A stretch of 21,853 nucleotides of DNA from Isotricha intestinalis (GCA_023807065.1 JAJJLU010003979.1:1-21853); one strand, 5' to 3'. Positions 1 through 11,538 are shown, numbered from the stretch's first letter. A program made the numbers and translations. Notes: a model not told the origin generated them from the letters alone.

Positions 1-71
1 CTATTCAGGATGAAAGGAAAAGAAGAGCACAAAGAGCACAAAAACTTAAGGCTAAGAAAGGGAAGAAATAA
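1..71 (+). CDS. 3' end of a lysine/arginine-rich protein, possibly ribosomal (partial)
   Basis: The window opens inside a reading frame (codons from base 3) that ends at TAA 69-71. The last 22 residues are almost all Lys, Arg, Ala and Gln, ending in KAKKGKK. Codon use differs from the rest of the window: AGG, AAG, GCT and GCA are common here, whereas the other genes prefer AAA, AGA and T-ending codons. Such richer codon use and a basic tail are typical of highly expressed ribosomal proteins, but too little is present to name one. The 5' part lies outside the window. Confidence 0.55.
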   Translation, partial: IQDERKRRAQRAQKLKAKKGKK

Positions 72-750
72 ATTTATTGTATTTTTTTGGGTTAGTGTGT
101 TTTTTTTCTATAGTTTTTATTTGTCTTATGAGTTTAGAAATTTTTTAATTATCCAAAATTTATAATTTTTAATTATTTTAACTGTTTTTTAGTTTAAAAT
201 TTTTTGAAATTAATTCTAAGCTTTTAAATTGTAACAGATAAAATTAAAAAAATAACAAATATCAAAAAGAATAATTCTTTTATAAATATTTATTAAAATT
301 TTGTTTTAAATTTTTTTAAAATTATTATTGAGTTTAAATTAAATTTCCAAATAAAATAAATTTTTAATAAAAAAAAGATAAATAAAAAATTTTAGCCGAA
401 TAACATATATTCATAACAGTTTCTATATTAATATATTATTAATTTTTTTCCAAAAAATATTTATAAAAAGAATTAAAAAAAACATTATATAAATCATAAA
501 ATAATGATAATTATTAATAATTATTAATTGAAAACTTTGATAAAAAGTATGATAAATACTTATTTAATCTTACAATTTTTTCTAATCAGTGATAATATAA
601 ATAACATTAAACATATTATTAGTAATTTTATTGAGAAATTACTTTTTCTTAGAGAAATATATTTACTTATTTATTTTTTATCTCTTAATATTTCTTTTCT
701 TTTATTTTCTTTAATTTGAAGAATAAATGATTTTTTAAATGTAAATTCCA
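72..750. other. AT-rich intergenic stretch, no supported gene
   Basis: Long A and T runs with many stops in all frames. One open stretch (528-719, plus strand) encodes 63 mostly hydrophobic residues, but it opens with TTG and has the Ile/Leu/Phe composition expected by chance in such AT-rich DNA. I see no promoter motif, RNA gene or repeat that I can support. Confidence 0.5.
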
Positions 751-1400
751 TTATTTATTTATTGGGCTTTTTTTAATTATTCTTTCTTTTTTTAATCTAT
801 GGGACATTGAAAATTCAATTCTTAATATTTCATTAAATTTACTTGTATAGTTTTGATTATAATTTACAAAAGAATATGTTTTAAAAATTATATTTAAATA
901 AAGTTATTTAACTTAATAAACATTATCTTTATAATCTTCAATAAGATAATAAAGAGCTTCAACATAATAATTTTTTCTTTAATTTTATTTGAAACTTTTG
1001 AATTTATATATTTTATTGATAAATTTATTATTATATTTTTTTCTTAAGATTATCATCATTTTTATTATTTAGAATATTTAGAATTTTAATTTTCTTTTTC
1101 TTCTTTTTCTTCAATATTAAAATCATATTCTTTTATTTTAGAATCATGAACAGGCCAAAACTTTCTTTACTATAAAAAATTATTTTGGGATTTTTATTTT
1201 TGAATTTAATATTTTATTTTTATAATATTCATTTATTGTTTTATAATTTAAAGAATTATTGTTTTTTTCTTTGAAAACATATTTTAATTTATATAATCAA
1301 TATCAACTTCCTTATTCAATATAGGAAAATAATTTCCATTACTATTTTTATAGAATTCTTGAAATGAAATTCTAATCAATTACAAAGACTTTTTATTTTA
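751..1400 (-). pseudogene. Broken protein-coding remnant of unknown function
   Basis: Read on the minus strand, several pieces look like real protein, but they lie in different frames and are split by stops. The clearest is an open run of 50 codons (903 down to the stop at 751-753) containing NYNQNYTSKFNEIL and EFSMSHRLKKERI. Just upstream, a piece with YYVEALYYLIEDYKDNVY is separated from it by two TAA codons. Further upstream there are pieces such as FYKNSNGNYFPILNKEVD (about 1310-1365) and FWPVHDSKIKEYDF (about 1125-1170). The mix of Asp, Glu, His, Pro and Trp is unlike the surrounding noncoding DNA. I do not recognise a family. It is divergent to the PAS gene downstream. A gene with small introns that I cannot place remains possible. 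Confidence 0.4.
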
Positions 1401-1532
1401 AATCATATTATATTAAATTTATAAATAAAGTTTATATCCAAAAGATAATAATTTTAGAATAAAAAAAAGAAATAAAAATGATTATTAAATTTATTATATA
1501 AAAAGTTAATTAGATTAAAATTTTTAAAAGTA

Positions 1533-4500
1533 ATGATATCACAAAATGAAATAATAAAACAATTTAAAGATGCAAATTTTGAAGTTTTTTATAATTTATA
1601 TAAAACTTATTCAAGAGATATTAGACTTCATAATATTATTCTTTTAATAGAATTATTTCAAATGTTATCATTAATAATTCAAAGTATGGTAAGAAATATA
1701 TATAAAATAATATATCTAAATTAGTATTTTGACATTTGGGGAAATTCAATTTTATATATTAAATTATCTAATTTTATAAAATGGATTAAAATAATTTCTT
1801 ATTTTTTCTCTAATTCTAATTTATTTTTATCTTTTATTATTCTTACTTATGTCATTATTTTTTTATCCTTTTTTACTTATGTTAATTTATTAAAATATTA
1901 TTATCAACAAAGAAATATTAATATAAGAAAATTTCAATTAAGATTGTTAAGAAATATTATGAATTGTTTAAAAAGTTTTCTTTTTATTCCTTTTGTTAAT
2001 TCTAATCTTGCTATTATTTTTTGTAAAAATAATATTGGATTATTTGAATTTAAATGTTTTGAATTAAAACATATTATTTATTTTTCATTTAGTTTAATAT
2101 CTTTATTAATATTAATTTATCTTACTTATTTATTTATTACTTTTTCATTTAGTAAAGAAAAAAATAGACAATCTGCAATATCTAAATATTTAATAATGAA
2201 TTCTTCTAAAAGTTTTTTTTGGAATAAATTATTAATATTAATTCTTCAAAATTGTAATTCAATTTATAATATAGAAAGAATTCAATGTTTTACAATATTT
2301 TTACTTTCATGTTTTCATATATATTGTTTTATGATTGAATATAAATTTCAAGAAGAAAATTCAATAAATATTAAAATTTATTATTATTGTAATTTCATAT
2401 ATAATATTTCTACTACTCTATTATTTATAGGTTATTTAATTAGAGATCTTAATTTTGAAGGATTAATTTATGTTTTTATTTTATCTGTTATTATTATAAT
2501 TTGCCTTATTTTAATTTATCCTCAGCAAAAAGATAATAATTCTTTTCTTCTTCATTTTTCAAAAGATTATAATGTTTATAATGAACTTAGATTATTTATT
2601 AAAAGTATTAGAGACAGGAAAATGAGTAGAGAAAATTTATTAAATTTTTTAATTTTTTGTTCTAGTACTTATAAAAATAATGATAAAGCAATTGATGAAG
2701 AAAATTTTATAACTCATTTAGATAGTGATTTAGATTATAAATTATCACAATTTATAGAAGCTAATTTAAAATATAAAATAAATCAATATAATGAAAGTAT
2801 ATTATTAAAATGTGCTTATGCTATTTATTTATATTATGAATTATTTAAATATAATAAAGCTTTTATTATCATTTTATCTCTTTATGAAGATATTTCTCAA
2901 GGAAAAATAATTTCAAATTTATCACAAGAATTTTTCATTTTTAGAATCAAAAGAAATTTAGAAACAAATTTTAGGAGTTTAAGTAATAATAATATCAATC
3001 ATAAAAAGTTAGAATTATCAACATATTATCAAATAAATAACTTAATATTTTTAATATTAAAAATATCAGAAATATATTATGATTTTTGGAATATATTATT
3101 TAATTGTTCTGAATATAAAGATATTAAAACTTTGGAAAAACTAGGAAATAAAATAAATAAGAAAATGAAAGAAATTAATGAAAAATTTAAACTATTATAT
3201 AACAAAAAATTAAAAGACAAAAAGATAATAATTTTATATACATATTTTTTAAAAGAAATATTAAATGAATATGAATTGAGTAAAAATATATTAGAAGAAT
3301 CAGAAATAAATGAAAATCAATATGAAGAAGTAATAGATGAAGTAATAGGAGGAAATAATAAAGTATATAATTTAAATGAAATAGAATCAACTTCAAATTT
3401 ACAATTTATGATTTCAAGTGGAATAAAAGAACATTCAATTGGTTTAATACAAAAAATTTCACATGATTTTTCTAAAAAATTAGGTTATTCATCTACTCAA
3501 TTAATAGGTGAAAGTATTAATATTTTATTACCTGATTTTTTAAGAAAGAAACATGAAGAAGTAATAAGAAATAAATTTTTAAATTATAATTTTAAAGAAG
3601 AATTAAAAAATCCAAAAAAAATGAAAGGTCTTTTTTATATGAAAAGTAAATCAATGTATTTAATTCCAGTTTATATGAAGACTTATTTAATTTTCGATGA
3701 AGATTATAATCCTTATAGTTTTACTAAATTAGAAAATGATAAAGAGCTTTTTTTTCATCAAAATTTTTATAAAAATTGTCATGTTGCAACAGATAAGAAA
3801 TTTATTATTCAAAGTTTTAGTAGTAATGCTATTAAAATGTTAGATTTAAATGATAAAGATTTTAATGGAAATGTTGATATTACTAATTATTTAAAAGAAT
3901 TTAAAGAAGAAGTTAAAAAATATTTTTTCAATCAAGAAGAAGAAGAATATGATGAAGAGTCTATTAAAAATTTAATGTTAAGAAAAAAATATTTTATCAA
4001 GAAAGATAGTAAGAATTTAATTAATAATGTTATAACATGGAAAAAAAATCAAAAAACTTTTAATTTATATTGTGAAGAAATAAAAATGAAAAATCAAGTT
4101 TTAGGTTTTTATTTTCATTTTGAAAATAATATTTTAACTAATTCTTCTTCAAATGAAAAAATAGAAACAATGATAAAAGAAAAAAAAAATGAAAATTTAA
4201 ATATAAAAATATCAAATTCTTTTGGAACTCAATATTTAAAAAGTGAATTTAAAATAGATTCAAATATAATTCCTATAAAAAGTAAAATAATAAATTTTGA
4301 TTTTAAAAATAAATCATATGTTTTAAAGAATAAAAGTTTAAATTTTAATGATAAAAATAAATTACAAAGTATTAATGAATATGTTAAAGAATTATTTACT
4401 GAAAAAAAAACAGAAAAAAAGAAAAGTGAAAATTCAAATTTTTCAAGTGAAGAAGATAGTAGTTTGAATAGTTCTTATTCCTCAGAAAGTTCGAATGAAA

Positions 4501-6809
4501 TTTCAGAAGAAGAAAAAAAAAAAGTAAAAAAAGAATTTAACACATTAGATTATTATAAAGTAAATTTAAATAAAATAAATTTATATTATTTTGATTTTAA
4601 TAAAAATTTAATTGAAGAAATAAAAGATTTTCCAAAAGAAAATAAAGTAGAAATGATAATGAAAAAAGAAAAAAAATATATTATTAAATCTCCTAAAAGA
4701 AGAATTAGTTCTTTAATGAGAACAAAAAAGGAAAAAATGAATATAACAAAAATAAATATAAAAAAAGAAAAAGAAATAAATTCAAAAAATGATGAAATTA
4801 TAAAAAAGATTATATCATCTCCAATAAATTCTTCAATTTACAATTTAATTTTTAGTATATTAATAACATTTTTTTTTTCAATATTTTTCACAATATTTTT
4901 TGTAATATATTCATATAATTTTAATAAAAAAATATTTTTATTAATAAACGCATTAAATTGTTTAAAAGATTTAAATGAAAATATAGGAGAAACATTTTAT
5001 TATTCAGTAAAATTAACAATAGTTCAAAATCCAAAATATATAAATATAAAACCTTCAAGTGAAGAAATCAAACTTTTTTCAAGAAATACTCTTATTTCAA
5101 TGTATAATGAAATGATATCTTTATTAAATTCTCTTTATTTTAATTCTATTTCTTTTTCTCAAAATAATCATTTAAAAATTCAAAATTATAAAGTTAATTT
5201 ATCTACTTTATCTCAATCAGGAATAGAAAATATTACTCAAGTTCCTGTTTTAAATTTATTACAAGAATACACATCTTTAATTTATATTTTTGCTAATAAT
5301 GATGATTCTAAAATTAATTTTTTAAATTCTTATTTTAATGAATTATTAAAAAATTCACAAACTTTTTTATATGGATTTTTCTCTAATTATACTTCTATTT
5401 ATGAAGATGAATATCTTTTAAAAATTAATTATACTAAAATATTTACTTATTGTCTTTGCTTTTCTTTAATTCCTTTTGAAATTTTTGGACTTTATTTAAT
5501 TTTAATTTCTAGTTTTAAAGTTAGTAATGAAAAAGAAAAATATATTAATTTTTTTTTCCAAATTGATAAAAAAACTATTTTACAATCAATGAATAATTGT
5601 AAAAAATTTATTAAAGCAACAAGTAATACTAATATTTCTTCAAAACATTTAATTGCTACTCCAAAAATTAATCTTCAAGTTTTAAATAAGAATAATTTAA
5701 GTGAATTTGAAGATGATAATTTATTAAATAATAATTATATTAAAAAAAAAGAAAATGAAAATGAAAATGAAGAAGAAGAATTAAGTGAATTTAGTGATGA
5801 AGAAAATTTAGAAATAAAAAAAAAAGAAAATAAATTAACTTCAACATCTAAATTATTTAGATATGAAAAAAAAGCTTTTAAATATCTTTCTCTTTATATT
5901 ATTTTTTTAACTTTAAGTACATTAATGATAATATCACTGAAATTAATGATAGATAATAAATATCATATAATTAACAAATATCAAGAAATTTATTCAAATA
6001 GTAAACTTTTAAAAAATTTTATAACAAGAAATGTAATTTTTTTCAGAGTTTTTATTGTATATAAATCATCATATGTAGATTATTTATTTGTAAATGAAAT
6101 ATCAAATGATATAAAAGAAAGATTAAATACAATATTTGATGATCATGCTTTAATAATAAATGAAATATATAATAATATAGATAAAAATTTTTTATCAAAA
6201 AGAACGAAAGATTTTTATGAAAAAATTCAAAAAAAATCTCTTTGTCATTATTTAGAAAATTTTACCAATAATTATGGTGGAAATTGTGATTCATTTGGTT
6301 TTGGAATAGCAAAATATGGTTTAAATTCAATAACAACATATATAATTCATTCAATTATGTCTTTATATTATGAAGTACTTTATTTAACTGAAAATGCTTG
6401 GAAAAAAGGTTTTTTATATTCTGAATTATTTTATGGTTCTTTTTTATATACTAATTTTTCTCAAGAAATTAATCCAAATGATATTAATGAATATTATAAA
6501 TTTGAGCCTTTTTCTATTTTTAATAGTGATGCTATGAGACATTTAATTGTTTTAAACGATCATATTTTTAAAGTTTGTATTGATGATGCTTCTAATTTAG
6601 TTAAAGAAGATATTCAAAATGTTGGAAATAATATTATTAATCTTTTGATTTATTTGTTTATTATATATTGTTGTTTTCTTTTTTGTTTTATTTTATTTTA
6701 TGTTATTCCTGATGTTATTAAGAAAAATAAAAATATAAATAAAAGAAGAAAATTATTAATGATTATACCTAAAAAAGTTCTTTTAGATATTATATCTAAA
6801 AATATTTGA
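1533..6809 (+). CDS. Giant multi-pass membrane protein with PAS domain, tiny-macrocysts (Tmc)-like
   Basis: Two exons (1533-1688 and 1725-6809) join in phase 0 to encode about 1746 residues. The ATG at 1533 is the first in frame and opens a hydrophobic N-terminus. Layout: (1) roughly 8-10 membrane helices in residues 35-360, starting with an IILLIELFQMLSLII segment; (2) a helical soluble region; (3) a PAS-like domain near residues 605-715 (ISHDFSKKLGYSSTQLIGES, a typical PAS pattern) and a second PAS-like stretch near 730-775; (4) a charged linker with a Ser/Glu tract near 955-985; (5) four more membrane helices near 1090-1117, 1291-1316, 1439-1461 and 1688-1717, with Cys and Asn-rich loops. 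This order matches the PAS-containing Tmc-like proteins that are strongly expanded in ciliates and also found in Dictyostelium. The likely role is sensing or signalling at a membrane; the ligand is unknown. It ends in TGA, while the next three genes end in TAA. Confidence 0.8.
1689..1724 (+). other. 36-nt GT-AG intron in the PAS/Tmc-like gene
   Basis: The segment starts GTAAGA, ends TTAG and contains only A and T apart from three G and one C. Its final TAG would be an in-frame stop if retained. Removing it joins two open frames exactly in phase 0 (…IIQSM then YFDIWGN…). The downstream frame is open without a break from 1725 to the 4866-nt remainder of the gene. The length is a multiple of three, so retention is detectable only through the stop. 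Reading the TAG as Gln is the alternative, but the gene has no other in-frame TAA or TAG. Confidence 0.75.
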
Positions 6810-7067
6810 AATATTTGTTTTTTTAATCACACAATAATTATTTAAGGTTAATTATATTTTTTTAAATGAAAGTTAGGAAAATTTTTTCATTTAATAAAGG
6901 TTTGGATATAACCATAAATAAATTTAAAGATTTTTATTTAATAAAATATAGTATCAATAATATAAATATTAATATTTAAAATTTGGAAAGAAATATTATT
7001 AAATTACTAAAAAACATTTTATTATAGTAAATAAAAAATAATAATCAATATATATTATTTTAATTAA

Positions 7068-8012
7068 ATGTTTAAATTTATAAAATATTCTTTTGGAATA
7101 TTTTCAGGAGGATTTGTCTTATTTTCAATATATAATTATTGGTCAAAATCAAAAGAAAAAATATCAGAAGAAGAATTGATAAAATTAGTAAAAAAAATAG
7201 GAAATTTTGGTATTCATGTTTTGTTTAAAAGATATGATTCAAATTATAAATTAAAAAATCAATTTAAAGAAGATGATATAATAATAACAAATTCTAAATT
7301 AATTGAAAAAGAAGAAAATGAAATAGATGAACAACAATTTGATTCAGAAAGTGCTCAAATGTTATTATTAATTGAATGTGAAAAAATAACAAAAAAAAAT
7401 TTAACTGTTCAAGAATATTATAATTATTTAAATAAATATAAAAATAATAATGAATTAATTAGAAGAATACAAATTATTTCTAATACTTTTGAATCTTTTG
7501 AAAAAAGATTACTTCCACATTTTAATTTTGGAAATATTATTCCTGAAAAATATTTAGAAATAATATGTAATATTTTTTATATTAATTTAAAAAAAACTAC
7601 AAGAAAATATTATGAAGAATTAGATAAATCAATAATATCATTAAAATATTCAGAAAAAAATGAAAAGTATAATAAAATATATAGTTCTTTTTTAAAAAAA
7701 ACAAGAGAAGAAGTAGCTCAATTTTTTAAAATAGAAAATAATATTGATTTAGATATTAAAGTTGCTTTAAGAATTTATCCTTTTTATTTTTCAATTGAAC
7801 ATTCTTTTAGAAAAAAGTATGAAGAAATTAATAATAATGTTAATACTTTAATTACTTATATTTTAAATAATCCTGATTTTGTTGATGAATTAATTAATGA
7901 AAATAATACTAATTATATTTTCACTCCTATTGATTCTGTTATTGATTTTAATAAATTTATTGATAAAAATAAAATTCAGTATTGTAAAAAACCAGAAAAA
8001 GAAAATGAATAA
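7068..8012 (+). CDS. Hypothetical protein with one N-terminal membrane anchor
   Basis: It encodes 314 residues from the first ATG, preceded by a noncoding A+T leader, and ends in TAA. Residues 4-25 (FIKYSFGIFSGGFVLFSIYN) form one hydrophobic helix, probably an anchor or an uncleaved signal. The rest is soluble, charged and mainly helical: an acidic stretch near 85-100 (EKEENEIDEQQF), a Tyr/Asn/Lys-rich helical middle, and a basic-acidic tail ending KKPEKENE. No catalytic motif is visible and I do not recognise a family. It lies between two other membrane-associated genes on the same strand, spaced by about 260 and 210 bp, so each presumably has its own promoter. The reading frame is intact and codon use matches the neighbours, which supports a real gene. 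Confidence 0.75.
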   Translation: MFKFIKYSFGIFSGGFVLFSIYNYWSKSKEKISEEELIKLVKKIGNFGIHVLFKRYDSNYKLKNQFKEDDIIITNSKLIEKEENEIDEQQFDSESAQMLLLIECEKITKKNLTVQEYYNYLNKYKNNNELIRRIQIISNTFESFEKRLLPHFNFGNIIPEKYLEIICNIFYINLKKTTRKYYEELDKSIISLKYSEKNEKYNKIYSSFLKKTREEVAQFFKIENNIDLDIKVALRIYPFYFSIEHSFRKKYEEINNNVNTLITYILNNPDFVDELINENNTNYIFTPIDSVIDFNKFIDKNKIQYCKKPEKENE

Positions 8013-8219
8013 TATATTTAAATTAATATATAATTTTATATAATAAATGAAAATACTTTATTTATACTTTATTTTTTTATTCTTTCAAGGATTAAAAGAT
8101 TTAATGTTTAAATAATTTAAATAATAATTTATAATTATATGTTTATAAATATCATTTTTATATATACTTATATTTTAAAAAAATTATTGATACAATGAAA
8201 AAAAAAAAATAGTTATTTA

Positions 8220-9107
8220 ATGGTAAATCTCAAAAATCTAATATTAGTATTCCTTTTATCATTAATAAACTCAAATGAAACAATAAATTTATTTCAATCA
8301 AAAAAAGAACCAAAAATAATACAAGATCCAGAAAAAACTTTTATCTATTTAACTCCTAAAAGTAATAAAGTAAATTTAATAGCTAAAGAACATACATCAT
8401 TAAATCTTGTAATGACAATGTGTGGACGTCTAAACAATGTAAAAAATGCAACATTTAAATATGATGAAAGAGTATATAATATAACAATAAATAAAACTCA
8501 TTATTATAAATCAATTGATTCAAAAATAAAACCAAAAGAGATAATTGTTGATTTTCAAAAAAACATTAATTTAAATTCTTTTAATGGAATTGAATTTATT
8601 TATTTTTATGCTGATTCTGATGAAGTAAAAAGAAGAATAAAAAAAATAAATCAATTAAATTTAACAATAAAAATAAAAGAAAATATGGTTTATTGGGATT
8701 CTTTAGATAATGAAAAGGCAACTTATGAATTATATATTTTAGAAAAAAATAGTTATAATTTAAATAATTGTTGTTATTTAAAGTATTTAAAAGAACAATA
8801 TAAACTCAATAATAAAAGTCTTGAATATCATGAATTAAATGATACTAAATTTATTTTAAATAAAAAAGGAAAATATTATTTTCAAGTTGTTGCTAAAGTT
8901 AATGATACTATGATATTTAGAGTTCCATATAACTATCTTTATTATGAATATATTCATGATTCTTATTTTTGGATTTATTTAACTTTACCTTCTGTTTTTA
9001 TCTTTTTATTCATTTTAATGATTATTATTCTTAATTGTAAAAAACAAGAAGAAGAAGCTAATTTCCCTCATGAAAAATTAATTAGTGATTCTATTAATGA
9101 TGATTAA
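8220..9107 (+). CDS. Hypothetical type I membrane glycoprotein
   Basis: It encodes 295 residues. The N-terminus has a classical signal peptide (residues 1-19, NLILVFLLSLINSNE). A lumenal or extracellular part of about 230 residues follows, with many N-glycosylation sequons (NAT, NIT, NKT, NLT, NKS, NDT twice) and several Cys residues, including an adjacent pair. One membrane helix sits near residues 252-274 (IYLTLPSVFIFLFILMIIIL), followed by a short Cys-Lys and acidic tail of about 20 residues (KKQEEEANF…SINDD). Such a topology suits a surface or secretory-pathway receptor or cargo adaptor. No named domain was recognised; the extracellular part could form beta-sandwich repeats, but that is a guess. 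Frame and codon use are clean. Confidence 0.78.
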   Translation: MVNLKNLILVFLLSLINSNETINLFQSKKEPKIIQDPEKTFIYLTPKSNKVNLIAKEHTSLNLVMTMCGRLNNVKNATFKYDERVYNITINKTHYYKSIDSKIKPKEIIVDFQKNINLNSFNGIEFIYFYADSDEVKRRIKKINQLNLTIKIKENMVYWDSLDNEKATYELYILEKNSYNLNNCCYLKYLKEQYKLNNKSLEYHELNDTKFILNKKGKYYFQVVAKVNDTMIFRVPYNYLYYEYIHDSYFWIYLTLPSVFIFLFILMIIILNCKKQEEEANFPHEKLISDSINDD

Positions 9108-9256
9108 AAAAGTATTTTTTTGAAATATTAGTTTTTTATTTGGATAATAATTGTTTTAAAATTAGTAATTTTTGAATATAAAATTTTATTTATTTAAATA
9201 AATAAAAATAATTATTATTTGTTTTTTAATGAAAAAAAAGAATAATAAATCAATAT

Positions 9257-10225
9257 ATGTCAAATTCAGAAATTGGAAATGTTTTTAAAAAAAATTATAA
9301 AGTAGAAAAATATAGAGATTCCTTATGTAGAAAGTTAGTATCATTAAATGGAGATGAAATAGATTATAAAGTTATTTTTGGTCCTAAATTAGAAATGGTT
9401 TATACAAGAGAAAAAAAGAAAGAAAGTAATTATGATATAATGCAAAGTAAATTAAGATTAAAAAATATTGTTAAATTATATGAATTATCCTTTAATAAAC
9501 AATTAAATAAATATTCTTCTAAATATCTTAAAGATATGTTTAATTTACTTAATCAAAATGATAAAGATTATATTGAAAAAAGAAAATTATTATTTAACAA
9601 TAATAAAGAAAAAATTTTGAAATTAGATAAACAAAATTTAAATCATTTAAATAAAAATAATTTAACTATTAATCATTGTAAAAATCTAAATTCTCAAAAT
9701 TCTTTTTTAAATGATTTTTTAAAAAAGAGTTTTTCAACAAAAAATTATATTAAATCTAAGGAGAAAAAATTAGTAAAAAAGAAATCTTCAATTTTTAAAG
9801 AATATGTTTTTAATGAAAATAATGAAGAAAATATTTTTAATAAATTAAAAGGAGAAAATAAATTTTTTGAAAAATATTCTGAATCAGAAGAAAAAATTAA
9901 TAAAGTTATTCAGAAAATTAGAAAAATTCCAAAATTAAAATATTTAAATATATCTAATTCTTTAAAAGAAAAAACTATTGAAAGAATGAAAAAAAGTTCA
10001 AGTTGTGAAAATCATGCAAAAAATAATTTAATTGAGAAATATTATTATAAAGATACATTTTCTGAAAAAAAAAAAACGTTGAATCAAAATAAAAAATATA
10101 ATTCTTCTTTAAATATCATTAGATTTCCTTCCTTAAAAACAAGTAAAAAAAATATTTTATTAATAGAAGGAAATAAATATGATTTAAATGAAATAGAAAA
10201 TTCAATGGATATAAACAAAATTTAA
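9257..10225 (+). CDS. Hypothetical basic Lys/Asn-rich protein
   Basis: It encodes 322 residues with no membrane segment or signal peptide. The N-terminal 70 residues are the most ordered-looking part (YRDSLCRKLVSLNGDEIDYK and KVIFGPKLEMVY). After that the protein becomes rich in Lys, Asn, Ser and Glu, with probable coiled-coil or disordered stretches (SESEEKINKVIQKIRKIPKL near residues 212-231) and Ser clusters such as KKSSSCE that could be phosphorylation sites. I do not recognise a family. The strong basic charge would suit a nucleic-acid-binding or cytoskeleton-associated protein, but nothing decides this. It is followed by 122 bp and then the end of a convergent minus-strand gene. Confidence 0.72.
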   Translation: MSNSEIGNVFKKNYKVEKYRDSLCRKLVSLNGDEIDYKVIFGPKLEMVYTREKKKESNYDIMQSKLRLKNIVKLYELSFNKQLNKYSSKYLKDMFNLLNQNDKDYIEKRKLLFNNNKEKILKLDKQNLNHLNKNNLTINHCKNLNSQNSFLNDFLKKSFSTKNYIKSKEKKLVKKKSSIFKEYVFNENNEENIFNKLKGENKFFEKYSESEEKINKVIQKIRKIPKLKYLNISNSLKEKTIERMKKSSSCENHAKNNLIEKYYYKDTFSEKKKTLNQNKKYNSSLNIIRFPSLKTSKKNILLIEGNKYDLNEIENSMDINKI

Positions 10226-10347
10226 AATTAAATAAAATTCTATTTAAAAAGAAATATCATTCAAAAAAAATAAAAATATATTAATCAAATAAAAATAAAT
10301 ACTTCTTATATTTTTAATTAAAAAACTTTTTTTCATTATAATTACTT

Positions 10348-11538
10348 TTATAATCTTGTAGAATTAATAAAAGACAAATTATAACTTCCTTCATTAGAAA
10401 AATCACAAGATTTATATTTACAAAAATCTCTAATATCAAAATCATTAACATAAGTTTTATCTTCAGTTAAAATTTTTAAATATTTTTCATATTCAGGTTG
10501 AGACATATCTTTACAAGTTTCATAAGTTTCTAATTGATCTCTATTATAAAGCTTTTTTCTTTTTGGTGAATTTAATTCTAATTTCTTTTCAAATTCTAAT
10601 AAGTTTAGACCTTTAATTTCTAAATTTTCCATTTTTTTCATTTCATTAAGAGTGGCATTTCCATTTAAAATTTTAGGTAAATAAGGATTTTTTTCTAAAT
10701 TTAAAATAATATCATTAGAATCAATTTTAGGTTTTCTACTTCTCATAATATTTTTTGGACAAGTTTCAAAGAATCTTCCCCAAAAAGGATTTTCATTAGA
10801 TCTTATATTTATATACACATCTCTTATTCCTTTAAAATTTTTTGGTCTTCTTAAATTAAAATACCAATTTTTATCTCCCATTTTTAATTCTAATGGCTCT
10901 TTTTCTTCTATATTTCTTAAGATTCCTTTTTTTATTTGAAATGAATCATAATTTTTTAATAATAAATTTTCCCTTTTTTTATTCGTTTTTCTTATTAGGA
11001 AATTTTCCATTCTTTTTATTGAAGAATCTTCTTTTATTTTTTCTTCTAAATTTTTTTCTTGGTTTTTTAATTTTTTTCTTATTGGAAATGGTAAATTTGA
11101 TGTTATAATATCTTTTTCATATTTTTTATTTCTTAATGTTCTTTCTTTAATATTTTCATAATATACATTTAAACTATTATTATCTATAAATTGAAATAAT
11201 TCTTTCTTTTTTTGATTTGAATAATCTGAACTTTTTCTTAATTGAGAAATTCTTTTATTTAAAATTTTATTTTCTTTAACTTTAGATAAAATTTGAGGAG
11301 AACCAACATAAGAATAATATATTAAATTATCATTTTTATCTAATTTTGGTCCTTCTGGTTTTTTTCCTACAAAAATTCCTGAATTTAAATCTAAATATTT
11401 TGATTCATCTATAAAGAAATTATCTACATTTTCTATTATTTCTTCTTTTTCTTCTTTTTTATAATTTGATAAAGGAGATATAAATAAAGTTTTTGGCTCT
11501 GATTGTATATGAGAATTTTCTGTTTGGGTTAATGACAT
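10348..11538 (-). CDS. Conserved-looking protein with WYFNLRRPKNF motif, possibly cilium-associated
   Basis: It encodes 396 residues with ATG at 11538-11536 and stop at 10350-10348. There is no signal or membrane segment. The first half is charged and probably disordered or coiled (KKKELFQF, KNQEKNLEEKIKED). The centre, near residues 223-255, has a dense aromatic/basic block: WYFNLRRPKNFKGIRD, then YINIRSNENPFWGRFFE. Such blocks are typical of conserved short motifs in protist-specific proteins, and I have a weak impression of similar motifs in ciliate axonemal or microtubule-associated proteins; I cannot confirm that from sequence alone. The tail contains YETCKDMSQPEYEKYLKIL and ends SFINSTRL. 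It is divergent to the FKBP-like gene across 101 bp, so the two may share a promoter. Confidence 0.72.
   Translation of the reverse strand: MSLTQTENSHIQSEPKTLFISPLSNYKKEEKEEIIENVDNFFIDESKYLDLNSGIFVGKKPEGPKLDKNDNLIYYSYVGSPQILSKVKENKILNKRISQLRKSSDYSNQKKKELFQFIDNNSLNVYYENIKERTLRNKKYEKDIITSNLPFPIRKKLKNQEKNLEEKIKEDSSIKRMENFLIRKTNKKRENLLLKNYDSFQIKKGILRNIEEKEPLELKMGDKNWYFNLRRPKNFKGIRDVYINIRSNENPFWGRFFETCPKNIMRSRKPKIDSNDIILNLEKNPYLPKILNGNATLNEMKKMENLEIKGLNLLEFEKKLELNSPKRKKLYNRDQLETYETCKDMSQPEYEKYLKILTEDKTYVNDFDIRDFCKYKSCDFSNEGSYNLSFINSTRL

Noticed and set aside
528..719. 63-codon hydrophobic open frame
   Set aside because: It starts with TTG, has only Ile/Leu/Phe/Ser-biased composition expected by chance in A+T-rich DNA, and has no neighbour or motif support.
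1722..1724. In-frame TAG as evidence for a ciliate code with TAG read as Gln
   Set aside because: A clean 36-nt GT-AG intron ends exactly at this TAG, and the remaining 1694 codons contain no TAA or TAG; other intact genes stop at TAA.
10893..11108. Plus-strand Leu/Phe-rich open frame
   Set aside because: It is a shadow of Glu/Lys codons of the intact 396-aa minus-strand gene.
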